Origin: Agrobacterium tumefaciens_K
GTDB taxonomy: Bacteria > Pseudomonadota > Alphaproteobacteria > Rhizobiales > Rhizobiaceae
Assembly: GCF_031801495.1 (NCBI RefSeq)
Contig: NZ_JAOEGC010000002.1
Coordinates: 2,294,001-2,358,000 of the forward strand
Length of the DNA: 64,000 nucleotides
Reading direction: 5' to 3'
Shown: positions 1-8,774 of the stretch, piece by piece
Position numbering within the stretch: the first letter of the stretch is position 1
Layout of the letters: each line of letters begins with the position of its first letter
Notes under the pieces: generated by a model
Told to the model about the DNA's origin: nothing
Databases searched by the model: none
The model's input: the letters and a program-made list of their open reading frames with translations, nothing else
Program-made: the position numbers and the translations under genes

Positions 1-321
1 TGCGGCGGCATCCAGGCGGCCCTCGACCCCAACCTCGAGCCGCTGTCGCCCGGTGACTTCATCGGCAAATGGATGAACATGGTCAAATCGGCCGCCGAGC
101 AGATCCAGAACAACGACGTCATGACCCCTTCCGAGCGTCAGACCGCGCTGGAACGCGTCTCCATCCGCAACTCCATCGCCAACCTTCGCGCTTTCCCCTT
201 CGTCAAGGCGCAGGAAACCGCCGGCAAGGTCAAGCTGCACGGCGCATGGTTCGACATCTCGACCGGCGAACTGTGGGTCATGGACAACAAAACGGGCGAC
301 TTTCGCCGCCCGGAACTGTGA
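1..321 (+). CDS. Beta-class carbonic anhydrase, C-terminal part (cut by window start)
   Basis: The reading frame is open from base 1 and ends at TGA 319-321. It begins with Cys-Gly-Gly-Ile, the end of the H-x-x-C-G-G zinc-ligand motif of beta-carbonic anhydrases. The following 100 residues, including a W-F-D-I-x-T-G-x-L stretch near the C-terminus, fit that family. The enzyme interconverts CO2 and bicarbonate in the cytoplasm. The N-terminal half, with the other zinc ligands, lies outside the window, so the family call rests on the C-terminal third only. Confidence 0.8.
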   Translation, partial: CGGIQAALDPNLEPLSPGDFIGKWMNMVKSAAEQIQNNDVMTPSERQTALERVSIRNSIANLRAFPFVKAQETAGKVKLHGAWFDISTGELWVMDNKTGDFRRPEL

Positions 322-360
322 TTGAAGCAGTAGTTGCTGCAGTCAAATTCGACGCTCGTC

Positions 361-465
361 ACCCCGGACTTGATCCGGGGTACAGCGCGATCAAGTCCTT
401 GATCGCCTAAGACTCTCTTCACGGCGCAGACGCGTCGTGGCTGGATGCCGGATCAAGCCCGGCAT
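361..465. repeat. Cluster of three intergenic palindromes
   Basis: Three hairpins follow within 105 bp: 361-381 (8-bp arms, loop CTTGA), 387-406 (8-bp arms, loop GTCC) and 445-465 (7-bp arms). The first and third share the core CTTGATCCGG in opposite orientation, so they look like an inverted pair of one repeat unit. Short palindromic intergenic elements of this kind are common in Rhizobiales genomes. Lying between a plus-strand and a minus-strand gene end, they may also act as transcription terminators or mRNA 3' ends. Confidence 0.6.
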
Positions 466-500
466 GACGGAAGCGAAATTTCAGCCGATGGAAAGCAGCC

Positions 501-1316
501 TTACTGCCCGTCGATTGCCTTACCGATGAAGGCGATCGACTGCTGGTATACGCTGGCCGCGTTCCAGCCCTGAATGGCGGCGAAGTTTGGCTGGCCCTGC
601 TGATAACCTGCACCGCGCTGCCAGCCGTGACCGACGAGGAAGTTGGCGGTCGATGCCAGCGCATCCGCACGAGAACCGACCAGATCGACTCGACCGTCGC
701 GGTCGAAATCTACGCCGTAACGCACGACATTGACCGGCAGGAACTGCGTCTGGCCGATTTCGCCATGAGCCGCACCCTTCGCGTTGACGTTCAGCGAACC
801 GCTGCCGACGAGCTTGAGGGCCGCATAGAGCTGCTCGGTGAAGTACTCCGAACGACGGCAGTCATAGGAAAGCGTCGCAACGGCGGAAAGCGTGTGCTGG
901 TTGCCCAGGAAACCGCCAAAGCCGGTTTCCATGCCCCAGATGGCAAGCAGCGGACCTGCGGGAACCCCGTATGTCCTTTCGATGTTGGCGAAAAGCGCGG
1001 CGTTGTTCTTCTTCATGGTCTTGCCACGCGAAATGATCGCCTGACCGCCACGCTTCTGCATGAACTGGTCGAAAGACAGCTTGAAGCTGTGCTGGCCGCG
1101 ATCGGCGCGGATGGTCGCCTGATTGTAGGAAACGTTGGCGAAAGCGCGGTCGAGAACGGAAGCGCTGACGCCGCGTCCTGCTGCTTCCTGCTTGAACGCG
1201 CCAACCCACGCACCGAACCCGGCCGAGGTGTTGCCGCACTGCGCAGCCAGAACCGGCGTCGCCACCAAAACCGAAACCATGGCCGCACCGGCCAGGATTG
1301 CCTTCATAACCCGCAT
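501..1316 (-). CDS. Lytic murein transglycosylase, MltB-like (SLT_2) family
   Basis: This 271-residue periplasmic enzyme is predicted to cleave the MurNAc-GlcNAc bond of peptidoglycan and form 1,6-anhydro-MurNAc ends. A signal peptide covers about residues 1-25. The catalytic Glu is E130 in the context I-W-G-M-E-T-G-F-G. An aromatic-rich C-terminal half with W-Q-R-G and G-W-N-A motifs follows. The frame opens further upstream to 1496, but only the ATG at 1316 gives a signal peptide at the N-terminus and has a purine-rich site (AAGG) ahead. The ATG at 1307 is an alternative. It stands alone on the minus strand between convergent and co-directional neighbours. Confidence 0.85.
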   Translation of the reverse strand: MRVMKAILAGAAMVSVLVATPVLAAQCGNTSAGFGAWVGAFKQEAAGRGVSASVLDRAFANVSYNQATIRADRGQHSFKLSFDQFMQKRGGQAIISRGKTMKKNNAALFANIERTYGVPAGPLLAIWGMETGFGGFLGNQHTLSAVATLSYDCRRSEYFTEQLYAALKLVGSGSLNVNAKGAAHGEIGQTQFLPVNVVRYGVDFDRDGRVDLVGSRADALASTANFLVGHGWQRGAGYQQGQPNFAAIQGWNAASVYQQSIAFIGKAIDGQ

Positions 1317-1450
1317 CAAAATCCGCCTTCGATATCCGTTTGGGAAACAATCCCAATAAAAAACGTCTCTGTTGCCGAGAACTGTGGCATCAAATTGCCT
1401 TTCGGCGAAGGAGCCTGCAAATAAACTGGCCGTGATGACCGGTATTTGAG

Positions 1451-1487
1451 AAAACCCGCCCGTTCTCCAACAGAACAGGCGGGTTAT
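1451..1487 (-). terminator. Rho-independent terminator after asd
   Basis: A 14-bp stem with one mismatch (1453-1466 with 1472-1485, loop CCAAC) is followed on the minus strand by TTTT. It lies 28 bp past the asd stop codon. Confidence 0.85.
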
Positions 1488-1512
1488 ACTTAACAAATCT
1501 TACAAAATGGTA

Positions 1513-2547
1513 TCAGGCAGCCGCTTTGCGGGGCTTGATGAGACCACGGTTGACCAGAAGCTCTGCGATCTGGATGGCGTTGAGTGCCGCACCCTTGCGC
1601 AGGTTGTCGGAAACGACCCACATGTTGAGGCCGTTTTCCACCGTCGCGTCTTCGCGGATACGCGAGATATAGGTCGCGTCTTCGCCAGCGGATTCAACAG
1701 GCGTGATGTAACCGCCGTTTTCGTGCTTGTCGATGACGAGGCAACCCGGCGCTTCGCGCAGGATATCGCGTGCCTGATCGGCAGTGATCTCGTTTTCGAA
1801 CTCGATGTTGACCGATTCGGAGTGACCGATGAAGACAGGAACGCGTACGGCCGTACAGGTGACCTTGATCTTCGGATCAAGCATCTTCTTGGTTTCAGCC
1901 AGAACCTTCCACTCTTCCTTGGTGTAGCCGTCTTCCATGAAGACGTCGATGTGCGGAATGACGTTGAAGGCGATGCGCTTGGTGAACTTCTTGGCTTCTA
2001 CCGGATCGGCCACGAACACGGCGCGGGTCTGCTGGAACAGCTCGTCCATGCCTTCCTTGCCGGCGCCGGAAACCGACTGATAGGTGGAAACGACGACGCG
2101 CTTGATCTTGGCGGCGTCATGCAGCGGCTTCAGCGCGACGACGAGCTGGGCCGTCGAGCAATTCGGGTTGGCGATGATGTTCTTCTTCGTGAAGCCTTCC
2201 ACGGCATCCGGATTGACTTCCGGAACGATAAGCGGAACCTCGGAATCGTAACGCCATGCGGAAGAGTTGTCGATCACGACGCAGCCCTGCGCACCGATCT
2301 TCGGCGACCACTTCTTCGAAATATCGCCACCCGCCGACATCAGGCAGATATCGGTGTCGGAGAAGTCGTAGTTTTCGAGGTTGGAAACCTTCAGCGTACG
2401 GTCGCCGTAGGAAACTTCCGTTCCCTGGCTGCGGGCGGAGGCCAGAGCCACGACCTCATCGGCGGGAAAACCGCGTTCTGCGAGGATATTGAGCATCTCG
2501 CGACCGACATTGCCGGTGGCGCCTGCGACTGCAACTTTAAAACCCAT
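1513..2547 (-). CDS. asd: Aspartate-semialdehyde dehydrogenase
   Basis: Reduces L-aspartyl-4-phosphate to aspartate-4-semialdehyde with NADPH, the branch point to lysine/diaminopimelate, threonine and methionine. The 344-residue protein has the nucleotide-binding G-A-T-G-N-V-G motif near residue 10, the catalytic Cys130 in N-P-N-C-S-T, a Q-S-V-S-G-A-G segment and a G-H-S-E motif in the catalytic half. The ATG at 2547 is preceded by AGAGAG and places the Rossmann strand at the N-terminus. The frame extends 17 codons further upstream but those residues are charged and unlike the family. A terminator follows directly. Confidence 0.95.
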   Translation of the reverse strand: MGFKVAVAGATGNVGREMLNILAERGFPADEVVALASARSQGTEVSYGDRTLKVSNLENYDFSDTDICLMSAGGDISKKWSPKIGAQGCVVIDNSSAWRYDSEVPLIVPEVNPDAVEGFTKKNIIANPNCSTAQLVVALKPLHDAAKIKRVVVSTYQSVSGAGKEGMDELFQQTRAVFVADPVEAKKFTKRIAFNVIPHIDVFMEDGYTKEEWKVLAETKKMLDPKIKVTCTAVRVPVFIGHSESVNIEFENEITADQARDILREAPGCLVIDKHENGGYITPVESAGEDATYISRIREDATVENGLNMWVVSDNLRKGAALNAIQIAELLVNRGLIKPRKAAA

Positions 2548-3054
2548 GATCAAGCTCTCTTTCTTTCTCTCCTCTTTTTGGTGAGGGGGAACCCGCAAAA
2601 CCTGCGGCTTCCTTGATCCCCGGCCAAACCGGGGAGAGAGCGGTGGCCAGAGACGTCAGACGGTTTTAATCGTCGTTTTGGCCGTAATTCGGATGGAATA
2701 GGAAAGGCGCGGTTGACCACCGGCGGATCGTGCCGGTCCTTCCATGACATTCATGTATGCGACATGTCTGCTCAAGGTCGTGCTCCTTCTTCGCGCAAAG
2801 CTATTAGAAGGTTTCTGGTTCCTGTCAAGCGCAAAGGCATATGACAGGCGTCCTCGCCAGCCTCCGAAAGATGGCCCGCCGCGACATTTCTGCAAAGCAG
2901 ACATTAGACTAAAGTCATAATCCCAAAGCATCTCTCTATCTTGGGTTAATTTTCTGTCACTCTGCTCGCCTGCGTATCGCGCCTTTTATAGGGAGCCCGG
3001 AGGAGAGAGACGGCCTCGAGCGATACGTGCTTTGACATCTGTGGAGGACAGACA
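2548..3054. promoter_or_regulatory. 507-bp intergenic region between divergent asd and MHS transporter
   Basis: This stretch must hold the promoters of both asd (minus) and the transporter (plus). A small hairpin (CCCCGG/CCGGGG, about 2618-2634) lies just upstream of asd. A candidate 39-codon reading frame with a good ribosome-binding site is listed separately. The transporter start is preceded by TGGAGGACAG. I recognise no known riboswitch class here. Confidence 0.4.
2656..2775 (-). CDS. Candidate small ORF (39 aa) upstream of asd
   Basis: A TTG start at 2775 has a strong Shine-Dalgarno, AAGGAG, seven bases ahead. The frame runs 39 codons and ends in a basic, Thr-rich tail (T-A-K-T-T-I-K-T-V). 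ATG codons follow at residues 8 and 11, so translation could also begin there. It lies 108 bp upstream of asd on the same strand, so it may be a leader peptide or a small protein. I do not recognise a family, and the only support is the ribosome-binding site and its position. Confidence 0.3.
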   Translation of the reverse strand: MSRHVAYMNVMEGPARSAGGQPRLSYSIRITAKTTIKTV

Positions 3055-4941
3055 ATGGCAAACATAGCAGCCGCAGGCAGCGAAAAAGCCCGTCCCATGA
3101 CGGGCGAGGAGAAGAAGGTGATCTTCGCCTCTTCCCTCGGAACAGTCTTCGAGTGGTACGACTTCTACCTATACGGTTCGCTGGCGATCTACATCGGCGC
3201 GAACTTCTTCAGCCAGTATCCGGAAACAACCCGCAACATCTTCGCGCTGCTCGCCTTTGCCGCCGGCTTCCTCGTGCGTCCGTTCGGCGCACTGGTGTTT
3301 GGCCGCCTCGGGGATATCGTCGGCCGCAAATACACCTTCCTCATCACCATCCTGATCATGGGCTTTTCGACCTTTGTGGTCGGTATTCTGCCCGGTGCCT
3401 CGCAAATAGGCATCGCGGCCCCGATCATCCTCATCATCCTGCGCATGCTTCAGGGCCTGGCGCTCGGCGGTGAATATGGCGGTGCGGCAACCTATGTCGC
3501 CGAACACGCGCCCAACGGCCGTCGCGGCTATTACACCTCGTGGATCCAGACGACGGCAACGCTCGGCCTGTTCCTCTCGCTGGTGGTCATCCTCGGTGTG
3601 CAGTTCGCACTTGGCCGCGAGGCTTTCGCCGCCTGGGGCTGGCGCGTGCCGTTCCTGCTTTCCGTCATCCTGCTGGGTGTCTCGGTCTGGATTCGTCTGA
3701 AAATGAACGAATCTCCTGCCTTCAAGAAGATGAAGGAAGAAGGCAAGACCTCCAAGGCACCGCTCAGCGAAGCCTTTGGCCAGTGGAAGAACGCCAAGAT
3801 CGCCATAATCGCGCTCGTCGGCGCCGTCGTCGGTCAGGCCGTTGTCTGGTACACCGGCCAGTTCTATGCGCTTTTCTTCCTGCAGAGCATTCTGAAAGTC
3901 GACGGACAGTCCGCCAACATCATGGTCGCCTGTGCGCTGATCCTCGGAACCGGTTTCTTCGTGCTGTTCGGCTGGCTTTCCGACAAGGTGGGCCGCAAAC
4001 CGATCATCATGGCGGGCCTGATCCTTGCCATGCTGACCTACTTCCCGCTGTTCAAGGCACTGACCTGGGCAGGCAATCCGGCACTTGCGCAAGCACAGTC
4101 TACCGTTCGCGCCACCGTTTCCGCCGCACCCGGCGACTGCAAATTCCAGTTCAACCCGACCGGCACGGCGAAATTCACCACATCCTGCGACATCGCCACA
4201 TCGTTCCTGACACGCAACTCCGTTCCTTATGACGTCGTTGCAGGCCCGGCCGGTTCACCCGCAACCGTCAAGATCGGCGATACCACCATCACCAGCTATG
4301 ACGCCATTGCCTCCGGTGCGGATGCTGCCGCCAAGGACAAGGCATTCCAGAAGCAGGTGAACATCGCGCTTAAAGATGGCGGTTATCCGCTTGTTCGTGG
4401 TGCTGCACAGGTGCCGGAAGCAAAACTGGATGCCTTCATTGCCGCCAACCCGGAACTCGGCCTCAACGGCGATGCCGTCCGCGCAACCGAAAAAAAGATG
4501 GTCGCAACCGACAAGCTGGTGGCCGACAAGCTGCTGACCCCGGCCGAAACCGGCGGCGCGGCCGAAATGGCGGTCTACAGCATCGCCAATGGCGGCAACT
4601 TCTCGATGGTCGCCGATCCGGCTGCGGTGAACTGGGTCGTCATCATCGCCGTGCTGACTGTCCTGGTGATCTATGTCACCATGGTCTACGGCCCGATTGC
4701 GGCACTTCTGGTCGAACTGTTCCCGACCCGCATCCGCTACTCCGGCATGTCGCTGCCATACCATATCGGCAACGGCTGGTTCGGTGGCCTTCTGCCCGCA
4801 ACCGCCTTCGCGATGAGCGCGGCGAAGGGCGATATCTACTACGGCCTCTGGTATCCGATCATCTTCGCAGGCATCACGCTGGTCGTCGGCCTCCTGTTCC
4901 TGCCGGAAACCAAGGACCGCGATATCCACGCAATGGACTGA
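3055..4941 (+). CDS. MHS-family MFS transporter with large extracytoplasmic insertion
   Basis: This 628-residue inner-membrane protein belongs to the metabolite:H+ symporter branch of the major facilitator superfamily. The N-terminal S-L-G-T-V-F-E-W-Y-D-F motif and the R-L-G-D-x-x-G-R-K loop between helices 2 and 3 are characteristic. The same loop motif recurs in the second half as W-L-S-D-K-V-G-R-K. Residues about 345-525 form a non-membrane insertion with two Cys (C-K-F and S-C-D) that could form a disulphide. Longer members with such a loop exist in proteobacteria, but the insertion is large. The substrate, probably an organic acid or osmolyte, cannot be read from sequence. GGAGGA precedes the ATG. 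Confidence 0.85.
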   Translation: MANIAAAGSEKARPMTGEEKKVIFASSLGTVFEWYDFYLYGSLAIYIGANFFSQYPETTRNIFALLAFAAGFLVRPFGALVFGRLGDIVGRKYTFLITILIMGFSTFVVGILPGASQIGIAAPIILIILRMLQGLALGGEYGGAATYVAEHAPNGRRGYYTSWIQTTATLGLFLSLVVILGVQFALGREAFAAWGWRVPFLLSVILLGVSVWIRLKMNESPAFKKMKEEGKTSKAPLSEAFGQWKNAKIAIIALVGAVVGQAVVWYTGQFYALFFLQSILKVDGQSANIMVACALILGTGFFVLFGWLSDKVGRKPIIMAGLILAMLTYFPLFKALTWAGNPALAQAQSTVRATVSAAPGDCKFQFNPTGTAKFTTSCDIATSFLTRNSVPYDVVAGPAGSPATVKIGDTTITSYDAIASGADAAAKDKAFQKQVNIALKDGGYPLVRGAAQVPEAKLDAFIAANPELGLNGDAVRATEKKMVATDKLVADKLLTPAETGGAAEMAVYSIANGGNFSMVADPAAVNWVVIIAVLTVLVIYVTMVYGPIAALLVELFPTRIRYSGMSLPYHIGNGWFGGLLPATAFAMSAAKGDIYYGLWYPIIFAGITLVVGLLFLPETKDRDIHAMD

Positions 4942-4962
4942 TACAAAATCGATATGACCTCG

Positions 4963-4992
4963 AAAACCCGGCAATTTTGCCGGGTTTTTTGT
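4963..4992 (+). terminator. Rho-independent terminator after MHS transporter
   Basis: A 9-bp stem AACCCGGCA/TGCCGGGTT (4965-4973 with 4978-4986) is followed by a T run. It lies about 20 bp past the stop codon. Confidence 0.9.
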
Positions 4993-5128
4993 TGTCGCCG
5001 TACGAACCGAACCGAAAGTGGCCTTTTCCGGTACGTCATTCCGTCGCAGGTAGACGCCCACCAATTTGAAGACAACCGCGCACGGAATAGGTTATCAGGC
5101 ACTATTGATCGGAAGAGGGAGAGCCATT

Positions 5129-6700
5129 TTGAAAATTGGGACACCCAGGGAATTATACGAGGGCGAGGCGCGCGTCGGCATGACGCCCGACAGCGCTCTT
5201 GCACTACAGAAACTCGGCTATGAATGCCTCATCGAGGCGGGTGCGGGTAAAGCGGCCGGCTTTACCGACGACGCCTATCGGGCGGCAGGCGTGACGGTTG
5301 CAGAGAACGCGGACGCGCTCTACGCGCAGTCGGACGTGATCGCGAAAGTACGCCCACCGGAAAACAGCGAAGTCGCGCGCCTTTCCAATGGCAAGACGCT
5401 GATCTCGTTCTTCTACCCAGCCCAGAACAAAGAGCTTCTGGAAGAGGCCAAGGCGACGGGCGCGAACGTCATCGCCATGGACATGGTGCCGCGCATTTCC
5501 CGCGCCCAGAAGATGGACGCCCTGTCCTCCATGGCCAATATCGCCGGTTACCGTGCGGTGATTGAGGCTGGCAACAATTTCGGCCGCTTTTTCACCGGCC
5601 AGGTAACGGCCGCGGGCAAGGTTCCGCCCGCCAAGGTTCTGGTGATCGGCGCAGGTGTTGCCGGTCTTGCCGCAATCGGCACAGCAACGTCGCTCGGCGC
5701 GATCACCTATGCTTTCGACGTGCGTCCCGAAGTGGCCGAGCAGATCGAATCCATGGGTGCGGAATTCGTCTATCTCGACTTCGCCGAACAGCAGGACGGT
5801 GCCGCGACCGGCGGTTACGCCGCCCCCTCCTCGCCGGAATTCCGCGAAAAGCAGCTGGAAAAATTCCGCGAACTGGCACCGCAGATCGATATCGTCATCA
5901 CCACTGCGCTGATCCCCGGACGGGATGCGCCGAAGCTGTGGCTCGCCGATATGGTCGCTGCGATGAAGCCGGGTTCGGTCATCGTCGACCTCGCCGCCGA
6001 ACGTGGCGGCAACTGCGACCTGACGGTTGCCGACCAGCGTGTCGTCTCCGACAACGGCGTCATCGTCATCGGCTACACGGACTTCCCGAGCCGCATGGCA
6101 ACGCAGTCCTCGACGCTCTATTCGACCAACATCCGTCACATGATGACCGACCTGACGCCCGGAAAAGACGGGCAGATCGTTCACAACATGGAAGATGACG
6201 TCATCCGTGGCGCGACGGTGGCCTATCAGGGCGAGATCACCTTCCCGCCTCCACCGCCGAAGATCCAGGCCATTGCCGCCCAGAAGCCGAAGGAAAAGGC
6301 CAAGGAACTGACGCCCGCGGAAAAGCACGCCAAGGAACAGGCGGAGTTCAAGGCGCAGACGAAGAACCAGGTTGGCCTGCTGGTCCTCGGCACGGCGATC
6401 CTGCTTCTTGTTGGTGTGTATGCACCTGCAAGCTTCATGAGCCACTTCATCGTCTTCGTTCTCGCTTGCTTCATCGGCTTCTCTGTCATCTGGAACGTCA
6501 GCCATTCGCTACACACGCCGCTGATGGCAGTGACGAACGCCATTTCCGGCATCGTCATTCTGGGCGCGCTGTTGCAGATCGGCTCCAGCAACTGGCTGGT
6601 GGTGATCCTTGCGGCCCTTTCCATCCTGATTGCCACGATCAACATCGTCGGTGGTTTCCTCGTGACACGGCGCATGCTCGCCATGTTCCAGAAGTCTTGA
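5129..6700 (+). CDS. pntA: NAD(P) transhydrogenase subunit alpha, fused PntA
   Basis: Proton-translocating transhydrogenase subunit that carries the NAD(H)-binding domain I and the first membrane helices. The complex moves hydride from NADH to NADP+ at the expense of proton-motive force. The 523-residue protein starts with the family-typical K-I-G-T-P-R-E segment and has V-L-V-I-G-A-G-V-A-G-L for NAD binding. A Pro-rich linker (P-P-P-P-P, about residue 390) leads to four C-terminal hydrophobic helices. I chose the TTG at 5129 because it gives the family-typical N-terminus and follows GAGGGAGAG; an ATG 21 codons upstream would add residues unlike PntA. This is the single-chain alpha form, not the split PntAA/PntAB of Rhodospirillum. 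pntB follows after 20 bp. Confidence 0.93.
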   Translation: MKIGTPRELYEGEARVGMTPDSALALQKLGYECLIEAGAGKAAGFTDDAYRAAGVTVAENADALYAQSDVIAKVRPPENSEVARLSNGKTLISFFYPAQNKELLEEAKATGANVIAMDMVPRISRAQKMDALSSMANIAGYRAVIEAGNNFGRFFTGQVTAAGKVPPAKVLVIGAGVAGLAAIGTATSLGAITYAFDVRPEVAEQIESMGAEFVYLDFAEQQDGAATGGYAAPSSPEFREKQLEKFRELAPQIDIVITTALIPGRDAPKLWLADMVAAMKPGSVIVDLAAERGGNCDLTVADQRVVSDNGVIVIGYTDFPSRMATQSSTLYSTNIRHMMTDLTPGKDGQIVHNMEDDVIRGATVAYQGEITFPPPPPKIQAIAAQKPKEKAKELTPAEKHAKEQAEFKAQTKNQVGLLVLGTAILLLVGVYAPASFMSHFIVFVLACFIGFSVIWNVSHSLHTPLMAVTNAISGIVILGALLQIGSSNWLVVILAALSILIATINIVGGFLVTRRMLAMFQKS

Positions 6701-6720
6701 AGCCGAGCGGGGGATATTAA

Positions 6721-8154
6721 ATGACCATTGGTATCGTTTCCGCGGCCTATGTCGCCGCAGCCGTTCTGTTCATCCTTTCACTCGGCGGTCTTTCCGGGCA
6801 GGAGAGCGCCAAGCGCGCCGTCTGGTACGGCATAACGGGCATGGGACTTGCGATCATCGCCACCGTCTTCGGACCGGATGTCGGGCACTGGTTCATCGTG
6901 CTTCTGATGCTGGCGGGTGGTGCCGTTCTCGGCCACTACGTCGCAAGCCGCGTGCAGATGACCGAAATGCCGCAGCTTGTTGCAGCCCTTCATTCCTTCG
7001 TCGGCCTTGCGGCCGTCTTCATCGGCTTCAACGCCCATATCGAGGAAGCCCATGTCGCAGGCCTCGATGAGGCCGCAAAGGCGGCGCTGACCGGCTTCTC
7101 GGCCATCCTGGCACACAAGACACCCGTTGAGCTGGCCATCATGAAGGTCGAGGTCTTCCTCGGCGTCTTCATCGGCGCAGTCACCTTCACGGGCTCCGTT
7201 GTCGCCTTCGGCAAGCTTGCCGGCAAGGTCGACGGCAAGGCAAAGAAGCTGCCGGGCGGTCATTTCCTCAATGCAGGCGCGGCCATCGCCTCGCTGCTGC
7301 TTCTGGTGATGTACTGCAACGGCGCAGGCGTCTGGACGCTGATCCTCATGACGCTGTTTGCCTTCTTCATCGGTTACCACCTCATCATGGGCATCGGCGG
7401 CGCCGACATGCCGGTCGTGGTATCGATGCTGAACAGCTATTCCGGCTGGGCGGCAGCAGCCATCGGCTTTACGCTCGGCAACGATCTCCTGATCGTCACC
7501 GGCGCGCTGGTGGGCTCTTCGGGTGCGATCCTCTCCTACATCATGTGCAAGGCCATGAACCGCTCCTTCGTGTCGGTCATCCTGGGTGGCTTCGGCGGCA
7601 CGACGGGTCCGGCCATGGAAATCGAGGGCGAACAGGTGGCCATCGACACCGAAGGCGTAGCCGCGGCTCTCAACGATGCCGACAGCGTGATCATCGTGCC
7701 CGGTTACGGCATGGCGGTGGCACAGGCGCAGGCTGCGGTTTCCGAACTTACCCGCAAGCTGCGCGCCGATGGCAAGACGGTACGTTTCGCCATTCATCCC
7801 GTCGCAGGCCGTCTGCCAGGCCACATGAACGTGCTTCTTGCGGAAGCCAAGGTGCCGTACGACATCGTGCTGGAAATGGACGAGATCAACGACGACTTCC
7901 CGACCACGGACGTCGTGATCGTCATCGGCTCGAACGACATCGTCAACCCGGCCGCACAGGACGATCCGAACTCTCCGATCGCCGGTATGCCGGTTCTGGA
8001 AGTGTGGAAATCCAAGCTGGTGATCGTTTCAAAGCGCGGTCAGGGAACAGGTTATTCCGGCATCGAGAACCCGCTGTTCTACAAGGACAACACTCGTATG
8101 TTCTACGGTGATGCCAAAAAATCCATCAACGAGCTTCTGCCGTTTATCAAGTAA
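6721..8154 (+). CDS. pntB: NAD(P) transhydrogenase subunit beta
   Basis: The 477-residue partner of PntA has about nine hydrophobic helices in the first 280 residues. The C-terminal NADP(H)-binding domain III has V-P-G-Y-G-M-A-V-A-Q-A-Q, G-R-L-P-G-H-M-N and I-G-S-N-D-I-V-N-P-A motifs, all conserved in PntB. It ends with a K-K-S-I-N-E-L region typical of the family. It is co-transcribed with pntA and followed by a strong terminator. Its likely role is NADPH supply for biosynthesis and redox balance. Confidence 0.95.
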   Translation: MTIGIVSAAYVAAAVLFILSLGGLSGQESAKRAVWYGITGMGLAIIATVFGPDVGHWFIVLLMLAGGAVLGHYVASRVQMTEMPQLVAALHSFVGLAAVFIGFNAHIEEAHVAGLDEAAKAALTGFSAILAHKTPVELAIMKVEVFLGVFIGAVTFTGSVVAFGKLAGKVDGKAKKLPGGHFLNAGAAIASLLLLVMYCNGAGVWTLILMTLFAFFIGYHLIMGIGGADMPVVVSMLNSYSGWAAAAIGFTLGNDLLIVTGALVGSSGAILSYIMCKAMNRSFVSVILGGFGGTTGPAMEIEGEQVAIDTEGVAAALNDADSVIIVPGYGMAVAQAQAAVSELTRKLRADGKTVRFAIHPVAGRLPGHMNVLLAEAKVPYDIVLEMDEINDDFPTTDVVIVIGSNDIVNPAAQDDPNSPIAGMPVLEVWKSKLVIVSKRGQGTGYSGIENPLFYKDNTRMFYGDAKKSINELLPFIK

Positions 8155-8157
8155 AAC

Positions 8158-8196
8158 GAAAGGGCGCTTGCGAAAACCGCAAGCGCCCTTGTTCTT
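8158..8196. terminator. Bidirectional terminator between pntB and rutF
   Basis: A perfect 12-bp stem (8161-8172 with 8178-8189, loop AAAAC) lies between the convergent ends of pntB and rutF. T-rich sequence flanks it on both strands (TGTTCTT on plus; TTCGTTTT on minus). Confidence 0.85.
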
Positions 8197-8223
8197 AACT
8201 AGCTGGCTGCAACGCTATCGAAG

Positions 8224-8748
8224 TCAAAGCGTGCGATAACCACGGTTGAAATACAGCAGCGCTTCCTCGCGGTCACTGACAACCATATCCACCACATCGC
8301 AGATGAGGATATCGTGCGTGCCGCCGTCGTGCACGGTGCGAACGCGGCAATCGAAAGAAACAAGCGCATCTTCCAGCACCGGCGCGCCGGTCTGAAGCAC
8401 GCCCCAGTTCCCGGCAGCGAAGCGTTCGTCAACCGGCGTCTTTCCACCAAACAGGCTGCTCAGCGCCTGATGCTGGGGACCCAGCGTGTTGACGCAGACG
8501 ACCCCGTTGGTCGTGACGGCGCGATGCGCGGACGAATTGCGGTTGAGGCACACGAGCAGAGTGGGCGGATTGTCGGATACGCTGCATACGGCCGTGGCGG
8601 CAAAACCGGCCCGGCCAGCTTCACCGTCCGTCGTCACGATATTCACCGCCGCTGCCAGCCGCGCCATGGCGTTTCGATATTCGAGGCCAAGCTCCTGTGC
8701 AGTCTTCGCCTCCATATCCGCTTCCTTTTCCAGAGACACCATCCGCAT
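8224..8748 (-). CDS. rutF: Flavin reductase RutF
   Basis: NADH:FMN oxidoreductase that regenerates reduced flavin for the pyrimidine oxygenase RutA. The 174-residue protein has the flavin-reductase-like core V-N-I-V-T-T-D-G, F-A-A-T-A-V-C-S-V-S and T-H-D-I-L-I-C, close to RutF of E. coli. It is the last gene of the rut run on the minus strand. The ATG at 8748 follows GGATAGG; an internal ATG at 8715, with AAGGAAG ahead, is an equally good start and would remove 11 residues. Confidence 0.9.
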   Translation of the reverse strand: MRMVSLEKEADMEAKTAQELGLEYRNAMARLAAAVNIVTTDGEAGRAGFAATAVCSVSDNPPTLLVCLNRNSSAHRAVTTNGVVCVNTLGPQHQALSSLFGGKTPVDERFAAGNWGVLQTGAPVLEDALVSFDCRVRTVHDGGTHDILICDVVDMVVSDREEALLYFNRGYRTL

Positions 8749-8774
8749 CTAACCTATCCTTCCTTAACAGGCTC

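Noticed and set aside
3169..4092. 307-codon minus-strand frame
   Set aside because: It is antisense to the MHS transporter and has a charged, low-complexity product.
5204..6505. 433-codon minus-strand frame
   Set aside because: It is antisense to pntA, which has unmistakable motifs.
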